64,000 bases of DNA from Burkholderia sp. WAC0059 (lineage in GTDB: Bacteria; Pseudomonadota; Gammaproteobacteria; Burkholderiales; Burkholderiaceae): positions 1-64,000 of the forward strand of contig NZ_PNEO01000005.1 of the NCBI RefSeq assembly GCF_002870125.1, written 5' to 3'. The stretch's first letter is position 1; each line of letters opens with the position of its first letter. Below the pieces are notes generated by a model. That model was not told where the DNA came from and did no database searches. It was given only the letters and a program-made list of their open reading frames with translations. Of the stretch, positions 38,218 through 45,693 are shown piece after piece. Made by a program: the position numbers and the translations under genes.

Positions 38218-40290
38218 CTAATATACCTCGCGGCTGCGCTTCGCGTCCAGCTCTTTCCCGAGATCGAATTTATCGCCCCAGGCAGTAAACCAGTGATCAT
38301 TAGAGGTCTGAACAGACGAGAGGCCTGCTGCATCTAGGCCAAAAATCTTTCCGATGTCGTCCTTGGTGGCGGTGCCGATGTAAGGACAGACCACGAGATC
38401 GAGCAGCATGATCAGCGTCTCGGCGTCATCGGGGCAATGGGCCTTCATATATTCGAGTTTGGCGATGATGTGTGCCTCCACGAAGGCCTTCAACTTTGCA
38501 TAGCGAACCTTGTCTTTTATGTAGGACAGCAGGATCGTGATCGAAAAGTGGCTCATGAAGCCCGCCGGGCGAACATAATCCCCTGTGCCATCTTCCTCCT
38601 TGATCAGGAAATGACGGAGAAGGACGGAAACCGGCAGCCAATATTCCCGGCCGATCTGCGACAGGGAAATAAGCAGGTAGAGGCTCTCGACCTCGCGATG
38701 AACGCTCATCGTGTTCTTTTCGAGCTGCTGTATCACGTTGTCGTGAACGTACTTAAACAGCAGGTGTTTCAGCTCATAGGGCACGCCCTGCACATGCAGG
38801 AAGTCCACAGAGGTCGCAATCATCCGGCAGAGGCGGATTGTGTGATTGACCTTCGGGCTCGCCGAGTACGCGAAAAAAGCAAACTCCATGATTGCGAGCA
38901 GGGCATTGGAGAGGCGTTTACGATCGCGATCTGACTTGTCGCTCGCAACATAGGCTTTGAAGAGCTTCTCGATTCTATTCTCGGCTATGGCGAAGGTGTA
39001 ATTCAGCAAATCACCATAGGTGACGCCTGTCTCCTTGATGGCGGACTTGTACCGGATGATCAGATGGTTCGCGTTTATGGCACAGACCAGGTTCTGCTTG
39101 GGCGGCATGGAGGGATCGGCCGGCAACTCCTCCTCACACACCGGATCGATCTCGTCAATCAGAAGCGTCGAGATATGCTCTTTGGCCACCGTAATTGCTG
39201 TGATGATCGGCTTTTGATAGTGCTTGATCTTCGCTGTGTTGATGTTCAGCTTTTTGGACTTGAGAATCTCCTGGAGCGTCTCGAATATCTGTAACTGCGT
39301 GGACTCCTCGTTGTAAAAAACGAAGAAGTCATCTACATACCGGAAAATTTCATAATCGACCTTGTGGGTCAGCTTATTTCCCTCGGCCAATTGCGTGATC
39401 AGTTCCGCATCGACCGACTGCAAAATGATCTCAGCGAAAATCCGAGAAAACTCCGGCCCAATGACGATGCCGTTCGTCTCTTTATGATTCAGGTTTTGCA
39501 TGAGGGCATCGAAGCGGCCCCCGAAGGTAGCCTTCGATTCGTCTAGACTGAATTTTGTCTGATCCTTGCCCAGAACGGCCCAAGGCAGCGAGTGAGTGTA
39601 GATGCTATCGAAGCATTTGCTCACATCGAGCTGCACCATCGCATCGTATTTCTTCTCACTGCGGTGGTATTGGTGCGATTCAAAGAAGCGATGGATGTTC
39701 CGGTATTTCTGGTAGACGAAATAGGAGCCGAGCTGCTCGTACTCCCGGTCTTCCTCCTCCACCCCTGAAACGGCGTCCTTGCGCTCTTCATGGAGCTTGT
39801 CCTTGAAGTAAGCGTAGCGCGACACCGACACTGGACGGCGTATCGAAAACTCGCTGACAGACGTGTGGTATATGATCAGCGCGCTGTGCGTTGCGTAGAA
39901 GCTCGCCACGGCAACCTGATTGCGGGGATGCACGACACTTAGCGTGCGTCCATCAAGATTATGAGCGACACGGAAATTGAAAGGGATGGTCGCCATCTGG
40001 CATTTGCCGATGGGCACGGAGCGACGCGTCTTCTGCTTGCCCCATTCGGTCACAACCTCGGTCGTGATCACGGCCGTGGGGTCGATTCCGAACAGTAGGC
40101 GCATCGTCTGGTCGAGATCGGTCTTATCGCAAATCCAGCGCAACTTGCCCTTTTCGATCTCAATACTGTTGTTTCTCAAGAAGCGATAATAGCCACGATT
40201 GGAGAATGTCGGAGGCACCTCGAAAGGCAGCATGTCCGTCAGCACGGACCTTTGCTTCCTGTGGGTAAGCGAGACGCGCCGCTTAGCCAT
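38218..40290 (-). CDS. drt3b: Reverse transcriptase Drt3b-like (UG8 type)
   Basis: A 690-residue reverse transcriptase of the unknown-group/DRT kind. Motif A is VQLDVSKCFDSIYT (Asp222), and motif C is YVDD (318-321), with conventional catalytic aspartates. A long N-terminal part (1-215) contains LPFEVPPTFSNRGYYRFL (21-38), and a helical C-terminal half (about 400-690) has no endonuclease or maturase signature. The gene overlaps the upstream reverse transcriptase by 8 bases. Size, order and the partner match Drt3b of DRT type 3. Without an alignment the UG8 label remains an inference. Codon use is less GC-rich than the core. Confidence 0.8.
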   Translation of the reverse strand: MAKRRVSLTHRKQRSVLTDMLPFEVPPTFSNRGYYRFLRNNSIEIEKGKLRWICDKTDLDQTMRLLFGIDPTAVITTEVVTEWGKQKTRRSVPIGKCQMATIPFNFRVAHNLDGRTLSVVHPRNQVAVASFYATHSALIIYHTSVSEFSIRRPVSVSRYAYFKDKLHEERKDAVSGVEEEDREYEQLGSYFVYQKYRNIHRFFESHQYHRSEKKYDAMVQLDVSKCFDSIYTHSLPWAVLGKDQTKFSLDESKATFGGRFDALMQNLNHKETNGIVIGPEFSRIFAEIILQSVDAELITQLAEGNKLTHKVDYEIFRYVDDFFVFYNEESTQLQIFETLQEILKSKKLNINTAKIKHYQKPIITAITVAKEHISTLLIDEIDPVCEEELPADPSMPPKQNLVCAINANHLIIRYKSAIKETGVTYGDLLNYTFAIAENRIEKLFKAYVASDKSDRDRKRLSNALLAIMEFAFFAYSASPKVNHTIRLCRMIATSVDFLHVQGVPYELKHLLFKYVHDNVIQQLEKNTMSVHREVESLYLLISLSQIGREYWLPVSVLLRHFLIKEEDGTGDYVRPAGFMSHFSITILLSYIKDKVRYAKLKAFVEAHIIAKLEYMKAHCPDDAETLIMLLDLVVCPYIGTATKDDIGKIFGLDAAGLSSVQTSNDHWFTAWGDKFDLGKELDAKRSREVY

Positions 40291-41629
40291 GTTTCCAAGC
40301 CCTCACGATCATCTGCAGCTCTCTGGTGCTGAAATTATGATACCGGCGTTGCTCAAAGCCCGTGGTGAATTTGAGATTTTTCAACTGCTTTTGCAGGCTG
40401 GTCCGCTTGAGTTCCGCGATGCGGGTCTTGAGCCGTTTATCGAGCAGCTCGAAGCTCGACAAGTCGGTCACGATCGAATTGTTGAAGTATATGCCGGTGA
40501 CCGCGCATGACTTGCTGTTGGAAAGGCGGGTGTTGCCCGTCAGGAATTTTACCCGTCCGACCAGCTTTCTGAATGCACCCTTCGGGTTGACCGGCTTCTC
40601 TCGCCAATAGTCCGCGAACGCGGCATTCATCCGCGCACGATATTTCGCCACCTTCGCTGCGCTCGGGCTGATTTCAAACCGCCCCGGTCTGAGGTGGAAA
40701 CGATAACCCAGATACTCGAACTTCTTCGGATCGGCGTCGGCCAACTTGAATTCCGACGTTTTGACTGCGTTGTGCGTAAGCCCGTTGTTGCCGAAGATCG
40801 CGATGATGAGGTCCTTAAACGAACCAAGATTTTTGCCTACTGGCGGCCGTGCAAACACGGCCACGATGTCATCGACAAACCGGCAATATAAGACCAAACC
40901 GGGGATCGCCCGGATCGCGAGGTCCACCGGTTTCAAATACAGTTCGGCGAGATATGCGCTGATGCCAACGCCCCGGGGAACGCCGATCGGGGAGCCGGAG
41001 ATCACGCCGTATGAGTCCAGCACCTGCTTGACGTATTTCTTAGACGCCGGGCTCAATAACTGGTCGCGATCCAGCTTTTCGACCAAACGCTTCCGGTCGA
41101 TGCTCTCATAAAATGACGAGATGTCGGTGCGAACCAGCTCGAAAGGAAATTTGCTGCCTAGCATGTCGCGAAGCTGGCTGACCAAGTCGTGACGGTTCGC
41201 TTGTTTGACACCGTAGATGTGATGGATGTTACGCTGGAGCTGCTTGATGACGAAGAAGGTCTCAGGGTCCGCGTCGATGCAGAAAACCGGCTTTCCCTTC
41301 GGTCCGGTCTTTTGGGAAAGGCCAATCTTGAAGCTTGGCTTTAGGACCTTCTGGCTGATGTCATCCATCAGGGCGTCGATGGCGGATGACTTGGCTGCTT
41401 TCAAGGTAACTAGTTCAGCCTTCAACGCAAGCAACTTCGCCTCGAAATCATCAGCCTTCAGTGTGGCTTCGACTTTCCGTAAATCACGAATTTCCTGCAC
41501 CTTGTCGCGTACAGCGAGCGTGAATGATTCGAGCGTCGGGAAATAGCGGGTTGCCAAGTCGACACCCTTGCGGTTCTCGGCATCATAGATGCGACGGAAG
41601 TTCTCCGTGGTGAACATCTGGTCGAGCAT
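40283..41629 (-). CDS. drt3a: Reverse transcriptase Drt3a-like (UG3 type)
   Basis: A 448-residue reverse transcriptase, first gene of a two-RT operon. Motif A is VRTDISSFYESIDR (Asp169), motif B is SGSPIGVPRGVGISAYLAEL (211-230) and motif C is FVDD (251-254). The N-terminal 100 residues are charged and probably coiled. There is no group II intron maturase or HNH domain and no retron-type msr/msd ahead of it. DRT type 3 consists of two such RTs, Drt3a and Drt3b, with a noncoding RNA, and acts against phage. The ATG at 41629 is used; a GTG one codon earlier is equivalent. Confidence 0.8.
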   Translation of the reverse strand: MLDQMFTTENFRRIYDAENRKGVDLATRYFPTLESFTLAVRDKVQEIRDLRKVEATLKADDFEAKLLALKAELVTLKAAKSSAIDALMDDISQKVLKPSFKIGLSQKTGPKGKPVFCIDADPETFFVIKQLQRNIHHIYGVKQANRHDLVSQLRDMLGSKFPFELVRTDISSFYESIDRKRLVEKLDRDQLLSPASKKYVKQVLDSYGVISGSPIGVPRGVGISAYLAELYLKPVDLAIRAIPGLVLYCRFVDDIVAVFARPPVGKNLGSFKDLIIAIFGNNGLTHNAVKTSEFKLADADPKKFEYLGYRFHLRPGRFEISPSAAKVAKYRARMNAAFADYWREKPVNPKGAFRKLVGRVKFLTGNTRLSNSKSCAVTGIYFNNSIVTDLSSFELLDKRLKTRIAELKRTSLQKQLKNLKFTTGFEQRRYHNFSTRELQMIVRAWKHG

Positions 41630-42049
41630 CACTGGCGATTCATTCCATTTGATTCAGTTCGGTGGCTGGGCTCGATACCGTGCAACATCGAGCCTGGCTG
41701 CGCCATTGAAACGCGATGATCCGCTGATTCATTGACACAACTAGGACGTTGAAAGCTTGACGGGAATATTAACCCGGCAATTGGGGTCGAGATAGTCAGA
41801 GATGGGAATTTTTGGCGTGTCCGGAAACTACCGCTTGATGGTCACCTTCGGAGCCGTCGCCGTCCTTCGACTTAATGGCAAAAAATCGCTACGAGTCAAA
41901 AGAAAGTCGACACGCGGTGGCAGACAGCGCGCCGGCTGAGCCTCTTCACGGCCCCGCTCCCTCGACGAGTAGCGGGCCGTGATCTGGCGCACAACCATGT
42001 ATGGCCGTGGCCGCCGTATGACTACTTCCAACTCATGAGCGGTTATGGG

Positions 42050-42325
42050 AAACCAGTTCCCCCATTGGGCGAAGCCGGCTTTCTGAAGCTGGCCGTCGAC
42101 ATTGCTGGTGTACACAAAGGCACCCACCGGACAGGTTTCTGCCCACTTGCGCAGAATCTGGATTCCGTCGTGCGGCACGGTCGATCGGTACATCGCCAGC
42201 CTGTGACCGTAGAAGCCCCATGCGAGCTGTGGATCACGGTAAAAGGTGTGTGGGCTTGCGACTTCAGTGAAGGATAGGCTTCGCGTTACATTCTGAGAGC
42301 CACGGCTCACCCTCCGAGGGGTCAA
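42050..42325 (-). pseudogene. SIR2-type deacetylase fragment
   Basis: Part of an open frame reads FTEVASPHTFYRDPQLAWGF then YGHRLAMYRSTVPHDG and VYTSNVDGQLQKAGFA. This is the middle of a bacterial NAD-dependent SIR2 deacetylase (the TSNVDGQ stretch belongs to the NAD site). The N-terminal GxGxS region and everything after the first half are absent, and the downstream frame is unrelated. It is a leftover of gene decay or recombination on the island. Confidence 0.65.
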
Positions 42326-42518
42326 GTATCAGCAGCGAAGTTGGCTCAGACGTGCGGCCTGCCGGAAGCCCCTTCGTGCCGACGCACAATATCGCATGCA
42401 GAGTCCCCGTCGAAGTGGCTTCCAGCTCAAGATAACGAGGTTCCGCGCATGCAACTGCCGCACGCTGGTGGCGATCACGTCCCGATGCCTGCTCTCGATC
42501 AGTTTCGGTCGAAGTCAC
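42264..42518 (-). pseudogene. Fragment related to the island cysteine peptidase
   Basis: The C-terminal half reads HAILCVGTKG then SLLILDPSEGEPWLSECNAK, closely parallel to NHAVLATGVEG and ALLILDPAEGPPAAFAPCNAR of the peptidase gene at 44032-44715. It keeps the catalytic-type histidine and aspartate but not the cysteine part. The beginning of the frame is unrelated, so this is a truncated paralogue joined to a SIR2 fragment. Confidence 0.55.
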
Positions 42519-42539
42519 TAACCAAGTTCATACACGCGG

Positions 42540-43517
42540 TCAGAACTTCGGCGTGGCAGCCGTTGCCGAGCGTGCCTGGGTTTGCTCTTTTGCGAATGCA
42601 CCAGCCGGTTCGGCCCACTGCGCGACCAAGAACTGTGACTCCTTCGGCAACGCTGGATTCGCCATCAGCGCGAGGTCGAATGATGGGCTGGAACCACATT
42701 CACCATCGGCAAGGCTTGCGATGACCAGTGTCCCGTCGGGGTTTGCCCACCGCAGTTCGTAAACCGTATCCGCGGGATGGCATGCAACCCATTGCTTTGT
42801 CGCCTGATCCTCGACGGCAACGCTCTTTCCAACGGCCTCGTTGTTGTCGATACCGAGCATCTTCGCGCGGCTTTCGATGCCTGCCACCGCATTTTTGTGG
42901 TCCGCAGCCAGTTTTTCGCGTGCGCCAATCACGCTGGAGGGTTTGCCGTACCTCTGTTCGAGTGAAACGCGAAATGCATTACCGGGTTGCAGCGAGTTGG
43001 TGATATCGGCCGCGCCTATATGTTCTTCGACACTAAGCACCACGGCCTTTGCCAATCCCACAGGCCGGGCACTGGCCCTTAACGTTGCCAAAGTTATCGT
43101 CACGCCACCTGCTGAGAGCCGGGTGATTGCCACGTTTTGCGTCGAGGCCAACTGCCGCATGTCATTTTCTACGGCGTTGGTCAAGCCGACGGGCGATCCC
43201 GTCGTCAATTCCGGTTGCGCACAAACATCCCCGAGCTTGATGTTGCGAAGCGCAAATGCCGACAGGAGTTGGCTGGTTGCCGGCCGGTCGCAGCCAAACA
43301 AAGGACCAAAGAGAGGGCTTCCGCTAGAGGCTGTTGTTTGCGGAAGGCCGATACCAGGATGAGAGGCAGGGGGATCCGCAGGCGATACCGGAGCAGATTG
43401 CTGCTGGACAGCGGATTGGGCTGAATGAATCACGCCAAGAATCTGGTTCATCTGCGCGTGAGCAACGACTGGTGCAACGGCCACCAGAACGGCGGCTGAA
43501 ATTCTCGAAAAATTCAT
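42540..43517 (-). CDS. Secreted hypothetical protein
   Basis: A 325-residue protein with a clear signal peptide (MNFSRISAAVLVAVAPVVAH, cleavage after about residue 21). A Gln/Pro/Ser-rich linker (22-70) precedes a globular part with four cysteines (in GCDRP, VCAQPE, ACHPAD and ECGSSP) that could form disulfides in the periplasm. I do not recognise the family. It is divergent from an XRE regulator with shared promoter repeats, so that protein probably controls it. Confidence 0.7.
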   Translation of the reverse strand: MNFSRISAAVLVAVAPVVAHAQMNQILGVIHSAQSAVQQQSAPVSPADPPASHPGIGLPQTTASSGSPLFGPLFGCDRPATSQLLSAFALRNIKLGDVCAQPELTTGSPVGLTNAVENDMRQLASTQNVAITRLSAGGVTITLATLRASARPVGLAKAVVLSVEEHIGAADITNSLQPGNAFRVSLEQRYGKPSSVIGAREKLAADHKNAVAGIESRAKMLGIDNNEAVGKSVAVEDQATKQWVACHPADTVYELRWANPDGTLVIASLADGECGSSPSFDLALMANPALPKESQFLVAQWAEPAGAFAKEQTQARSATAATPKF

Positions 43518-43636
43518 GGTCTCTGGTTTCCTTGATTGTGATCGTAACGGTCGACTGTCAGGCAGCGCCGAGCGAGTTCCACACCCCGGCTCCCTTTGGG
43601 CGCCCCGCTCCCAACTCCCCGGAGCACAAAAATTCT

Positions 43637-43681
43637 ATCGTTAACGATGTTTATAAGCATCAAATAACAGATGTTTATAAG
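43637..43681. promoter_or_regulatory. Operator repeats between secreted-protein gene and XRE gene
   Basis: The palindrome ATCGTTAACGAT (43637-43648) overlaps the first of two identical GATGTTTATAAG direct repeats (43646-43657 and 43670-43681). The repeats are spaced 24 bases, so both lie on nearly the same DNA face. They sit in an AT-rich gap between divergent genes, as expected for XRE autoregulation. Confidence 0.6.
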
Positions 43682-43720
43682 ACGTGGTTGCAAATGCGTC
43701 GTGTCCGCATGCTTTGCGGC

Positions 43721-44035
43721 ATGAGCGAGAAATCGAAAATCCGTGACCGGCGTAGCCCCGTAGCAACTGCTGTGGGCGAGCGGGTCAAAGCGTGCCGAAT
43801 CGCAGCGGACAAGTCGCAGGAGGAACTGGCGTACGAGGCGTATCTGGATCGCACGCGTGTGAGTGCAATCGAGCGCGGGGTCGCCAATCCCACGGTCGAG
43901 ACGCTGGCGACCATTTGCCACGTGCTCGGCATTACGCTTTCTGACTTGTTTGAGCCGCTGGCGCTTTCGCTCAAGCCGTTCGGGAAGCATCGCCGGACTA
44001 CCGCACCGCAGCCCCGGCGTCGGGCTTTGCGCTAG
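43721..44035 (+). CDS. XRE-family helix-turn-helix regulator
   Basis: A 104-residue Cro/CI-type DNA-binding protein. The HTH_3 domain spans about 16-75: GERVKACRIAADKSQEELAY then DRTRVSAIERGVANPTVETL, followed by LGITLSDLFEP. A basic tail (HRRTTAPQPRRRALR) follows. Upstream in-frame ATGs at 43694 and 43709 are possible. It is divergent from the secreted protein gene and overlaps the end of the convergent peptidase gene by 4 bases. Confidence 0.88.
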   Translation: MSEKSKIRDRRSPVATAVGERVKACRIAADKSQEELAYEAYLDRTRVSAIERGVANPTVETLATICHVLGITLSDLFEPLALSLKPFGKHRRTTAPQPRRRALR

Positions 44036-44715
44036 GGTGGCCGCCGCTGCGGCAGCGTTTGCACTTCAGCTACGTCAATTGCTACTGCGCCGGTAAGTAC
44101 CGCAGAGAAAGCGTCGACTGCCGTGGTGTACTTCGCGTATCGTGGCAAGGTGTCGGATGTGCCGTGCCGGTACTGGAGCCGGGCATTACATGGCGCAAAT
44201 GCGGCGGGTGGCCCCTCGGCAGGATCGAGGATCAGCAGTGCGTGCGCTTCGAACCGGCGATCGCGCTGGACGCCTTCAACCCCGGTCGCAAGCACGGCGT
44301 GATTCTGTCTGTCGCCAACGGCACGGACGCTGCATATCACCAGTCGCCCCCGCGCGAGTTCGTGCTCGATCCACGGAATAGCCTCCCGATGCGAACTGTG
44401 TTCGAGCAGCTTTGTCCACAGCCCACAATCCAGATCGGCGACGAACACCACCAGTTCCGAGAACGTCATGCCCTTCGCGAAGACCTCAGTCGTCTTGCGC
44501 CATAGCATCGATTCGATCCGCCGTTTTCGCGTAGCGATTTGCGACGGATCGGTAATCAGGCCGGCGATTCGCAACGCCATCGCGACGCAATGACAGGTGC
44601 ACGCGGCGTCCCATCGACTCTGCTGGCTATGTACGGCGATCTTCGAGCCAGCGGCGCCGAGATGCAAGCCGGGGCGGATCAGCGGATGAAATCGCTGAAT
44701 GACGAATCCGCCCAT
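44032..44715 (-). CDS. Papain-like/C39-like cysteine peptidase family protein
   Basis: A 227-residue protein. QQSRWDAACTCHCVAMAL (31-48) resembles the Gln-Cys part of the active site of C39-like peptidases, NHAVLATG (His139) the catalytic histidine and LILDP (Asp164) the acid. There is no signal peptide and no transporter domain, so it is a stand-alone cytoplasmic member. The start follows the stop of the 97-residue gene by 2 bases, so the two are co-translated. The target is unknown; maturation of the small partner or a toxin-like role would both fit. Confidence 0.65.
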   Translation of the reverse strand: MGGFVIQRFHPLIRPGLHLGAAGSKIAVHSQQSRWDAACTCHCVAMALRIAGLITDPSQIATRKRRIESMLWRKTTEVFAKGMTFSELVVFVADLDCGLWTKLLEHSSHREAIPWIEHELARGRLVICSVRAVGDRQNHAVLATGVEGVQRDRRFEAHALLILDPAEGPPAAFAPCNARLQYRHGTSDTLPRYAKYTTAVDAFSAVLTGAVAIDVAEVQTLPQRRPP

Positions 44716-44717
44716 AG

Positions 44718-45011
44718 TTAACACTCGCCGGGTAGCAGGATGACCGTGCTGCTGCGGTCCGCGTCGCTGATGACCCACATTTTTTCCCTGTTCTCACCCA
44801 GTTCGTAGGCACTCAGGATTTGCGCGCCTTCGACCACGGCACGATCGTTGGCTGCGCAATCAGCGGCGTCCAGTGTTCCCCAGTCGCCAGCCTGATGTCG
44901 TAGCAGGAGTTGAAAGGGGTGGACGCCAGTGCGGTGCATGAGTTCGCGTGCGCCGGGTGTTGTAACGGTGCGACCGAGTGGAAAGAGCGGCTTCCAATTT
45001 TTGTTATTCAT
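44718..45011 (-). CDS. Small conserved hypothetical protein paired with the peptidase
   Basis: A 97-residue protein: PLGRTVTTPGARELMHRTG at the start, RHQAGDWGTLDAADCAAND in the middle and WVISDADRSSTVILLPGE at the end. This family is common on plasmids and islands and is often named type I restriction subunit by error; I see no restriction motif. It precedes the peptidase gene with a 2-base gap. Function is unknown. Confidence 0.75.
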   Translation of the reverse strand: MNNKNWKPLFPLGRTVTTPGARELMHRTGVHPFQLLLRHQAGDWGTLDAADCAANDRAVVEGAQILSAYELGENREKMWVISDADRSSTVILLPGEC

Positions 45012-45693
45012 AGTTCAGGCATCCTAAATTTAAAAGGCGAGCGTTACCCCCGGACGACTTCCCGGTTTCAGAGGCAACAGGAGTGGGAAAACTGAAACGC
45101 GAGGCTGCTGCTTGTGCGGTTCGGGACCGCGGAGGTGTTACAGGAGATGGTCAGCGGGTACGGCGACGCAAGACATTGAGGTTGAGATGGGAAATCACCT
45201 GTGCGACTCAGGCGGGAACCTCAAAAAACCGTCAATTTCATCTAAAGTTGATGAAAAATACCAAAAATCCGTGTAATGAAAGAGAAATGTAACACAAATT
45301 GGCCAGAATTATAAATAGGGGTGAATCACTAATCGTCTGGACCGCTATTTTGCCCGGATCGGGCGTTACGGGGATTCTTCTAGCGTCAGGAATCCCGCTC
45401 CGCCCCGTTTTAAGCCACCTCCAGCGGGTCGCAGTCACCCGGCCAAGGGGTTCGTGTGGGTTCGGGACGCCAGCGTCCATACGGGTCGATCCCCGATTCG
45501 AAAGCTATTTGAAATATTTTGCCATCGACCAAAGTGGTCCTTCGGTCGCCAAAAAACAAGAAAATTGCCCATTTTTGGTGCGAATCAGGCTATTCGAGGC
45601 AATTTTTTAATCTGCAATCCAAAGTTTGTGATTTTTTTGGAGAAATACCTCGAAGCGAGGTATTTCTCGGCCTGCTGGTACTGTCAGAGCGGT
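45012..45693. other. AT-rich non-coding stretch
   Basis: About 680 bases without a believable gene; short frames at 45083-45292 and 45299-45610 lack ribosome sites and family signs. Base composition is clearly lower in GC than elsewhere. It holds a perfect palindrome near the right end and a smaller hairpin (TCATCTAAAGTTGATGA, about 45238-45254). Confidence 0.5.
45640..45668. repeat. Perfect 13-bp palindrome
   Basis: GAGAAATACCTCG (45640-45652) and CGAGGTATTTCTC (45656-45668) pair perfectly around AAG. It lies 25 bases past the end of the helicase gene. On the helicase strand it is followed by an A-run, not a T-run, so it is not a standard terminator for that gene. Confidence 0.75.

Noticed and set aside
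38218..41629. Retron or group II intron as the source of the two reverse transcriptases
   Set aside because: No maturase or HNH domain, no intron-type 5' or 3' ends, and two tandem RTs overlapping by 8 bases. No msr/msd-like inverted repeats precede the first RT.
42229..42255. Second GTGTGTGGGC-like tract that might be another template RNA
   Set aside because: It lies inside the SIR2/peptidase fragment zone without the flanking stem and hairpin seen at 38164-38213.
42050..42325. SIR2 protein as part of the RT defence operon
   Set aside because: Only the middle of the protein remains, the NAD-binding N terminus is missing and the frame is fused to unrelated sequence.
45421..45510. tRNA-like segment with CGGGTCGATCCCCG
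   Set aside because: Only a T-arm-like stretch is present; no acceptor pairing or anticodon stem could be drawn.
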